In this document: in pieces, positions 33,402-34,425 of the stretch
Numbering within the stretch: position 1 is the first letter of the stretch
Layout of the letters: each line of letters begins with the position of its first letter
NCBI GenBank assembly: GCA_035644935.1
Contig: DASQNO010000037.1
Span: forward strand, 1 to 34,425
Origin: CADCVW01 sp035644935
GTDB taxonomy: Bacteria; Pseudomonadota; Alphaproteobacteria; Sphingomonadales; Sphingomonadaceae
Direction of reading: 5' to 3'
Length of the DNA stretch: 34,425 nt
Program-made: the position numbers and the translations under genes
Notes under the pieces: generated by a model
Databases searched by the model: none
Told to the model about the DNA's origin: nothing
The model's input: only the letters and a program-made list of their open reading frames with translations

Positions 33402-34414
33402 GCCAGCTCGCGTCCGACCGCGCGCACTACGGGCCGCAGCGCGCGCATCAGCGCCTCGAAGCCGGCCGGGTCGAGCGACTGCGCGCCGTCCGACCAGGCG
33501 GCGGCGGGGTTCTCGTGAACCTCGACCAGCAGTCCGTCCGCGCCGCATGCGGCGGCGGCCAGCGACATGGGGATCACCAGGTCGCGCACCCCCGTGCCGT
33601 GTGACGGGTCGACCAGCACGGGCAGATGCGTCTTCTGCTTGATGTACGGAATGGCGTTCAGATCCAGCGTGTTGCGCGTCGCGGTCTCGAAGGTACGAAT
33701 GCCGCGTTCGACGAGCACGACGTCCTCGTTGCCGGCGCTCAGCAGATATTCGGCGGCGAGCAGCAGGTCCTCGACCCGCGCCGCCATGCCGCGCTTGAGC
33801 ACCACCGGGCGCCTGACTTTGCCAACGGCGCGCAGCAGCGAAAAGTTCTGCATGTTGCGCGCGCCGATCTGCAGGGCGTCGGCGTATTCCACCACCGCGT
33901 CCAGGTCGGCGGTGTCCATCACCTCGGTAACCACCGGCAGGCCGAGTTCGTCGCCGACCTCACGCAAGGTCTTGAGGCCTTCGATGCCGTGACCCGCGAA
34001 GCCGTACGGGCTGGTTCGCGGCTTGTACGCCCCCGCCCGCAACGCATGCGCGCCGCCCGCCTTCACGGCGGTGGCGGTAGCGTGCAGGCCGGCCCGCGTT
34101 TCCACCGCGCATGGGCCGGCGATGATCGCGAAACCGGCGCCGCCCACGGCCAGATCGCCGATCCGCACCACCGTGTCGTGCGGGTGCATCTCGCGGCTGA
34201 CCAGCTTGTAGGGAGCAAGGATCGGCTTGATCGATTCGACCATCGGATGCCCGTCGAGGTGCAGGTCGGCGATGACGCGCTCGTCCCCCAGCGCGCCCAG
34301 CACGACGCGTTCGGACCCGGGCATGTGGAGCGGCTTCAGCCCGACATCGGCGATGCGGGCGAGCAGGGCGTCGGCGTCGGCGGTGGTGGCTTCGGGGCGA
34401 AGAACGATGATCAT
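33398..34414 (-). CDS. aroF: DAHP synthase, type I-beta, with N-terminal regulatory domain
   Basis: The 338-residue enzyme condenses phosphoenolpyruvate and erythrose-4-phosphate, the entry step to aromatic amino acids. Residues 1 to about 70 form a ferredoxin-like domain (MIIVLRPEATTADADALL), as in the feedback-regulated Thermotoga-type enzyme. The catalytic barrel has FAIIAGPCAVET, ALRAGAYKPRTSPYGFAG, LQIGARNMQNF, VLKRGM and the metal site in DPSHGTG. It is the first gene of aroF-trpE-trpG and overlaps trpE by 4 bp, so a dedicated flux into tryptophan is likely. The ATG at 34414 is only 11 bp from the window edge, so the promoter lies outside. The gene symbol is by function; naming of this enzyme varies. 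Confidence 0.93.
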   Translation of the reverse strand: MIIVLRPEATTADADALLARIADVGLKPLHMPGSERVVLGALGDERVIADLHLDGHPMVESIKPILAPYKLVSREMHPHDTVVRIGDLAVGGAGFAIIAGPCAVETRAGLHATATAVKAGGAHALRAGAYKPRTSPYGFAGHGIEGLKTLREVGDELGLPVVTEVMDTADLDAVVEYADALQIGARNMQNFSLLRAVGKVRRPVVLKRGMAARVEDLLLAAEYLLSAGNEDVVLVERGIRTFETATRNTLDLNAIPYIKQKTHLPVLVDPSHGTGVRDLVIPMSLAAAACGADGLLVEVHENPAAAWSDGAQSLDPAGFEALMRALRPVVRAVGRELA

Positions 34415-34425
34415 GAGCTTTTCAG

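Overview
The window is a dense, GC-rich bacterial chromosome segment. Gene families and gene neighbourhood suggest an alphaproteobacterium of the Sphingomonadaceae (Sphingomonas-like): the Asn-synthetase/B2/HprK-like/PqqD RiPP gene set, the VanZ-like gene behind trpA, and a polysaccharide locus with rmlACBD. The taxon is inferred from content, not from a marker gene. No rRNA, tRNA, insertion sequence or CRISPR array was seen.

Region 1 (1-14867) is a surface-polysaccharide locus of the Wzx/Wzy type. It holds a partial GT4 glycosyltransferase, an EpsG-like polymerase, rmlA-rmlC-rmlB-rmlD for dTDP-L-rhamnose, a Wzx-like flippase, a GT2, four further complete GT4-type glycosyltransferases and an AsnB-type amidotransferase. 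The genes change strand repeatedly, so this is a set of short divergent and convergent units and not one operon. The priming phosphoglycosyltransferase (23481-24779) lies about 8.6 kb further on, beyond an adhesin and a peptide cluster.

Region 2 (14985-17608) encodes a trimeric autotransporter adhesin (YadA-like) whose head is built from a 210-bp tandem repeat, followed by a small exported protein of unknown function.

Region 3 (17761-23484) is a RiPP cluster of the lasso-peptide type. It contains a 45-residue precursor gene with a strong Shine-Dalgarno, an intergenic hairpin, an asparagine-synthetase-like macrocyclase lacking the glutaminase cysteine, a B2 leader peptidase with a Cys-His-Asp triad, an ABC exporter and an HPr-kinase-like protein. 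The PqqD/RRE protein (B1) lies on the opposite strand, translationally coupled to the priming sugar transferase. The precursor ends in serine, the residue that kinases of this kind phosphorylate in paeninodin-type lasso peptides, so a phosphorylated product is plausible. The core boundary cannot be fixed from sequence alone. This is the most interesting system in the window.

Region 4 (25008-34414) is tryptophan biosynthesis, all on the minus strand: aroF (type I-beta DAHP synthase)-trpE-trpG, then a convergent TerC/DUF475 membrane protein gene, then trpL-attenuator-trpD-trpCF-trpB-trpA and a small VanZ-like membrane protein. The trpL leader (22 residues, ending Trp-Trp-Arg) and a GC-rich terminator just before trpD point to ribosome-mediated attenuation. 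TrpE has the enteric-type layout, but its LLES tryptophan-binding motif reads LLER and the following loop is shortened. TrpC and TrpF are fused.
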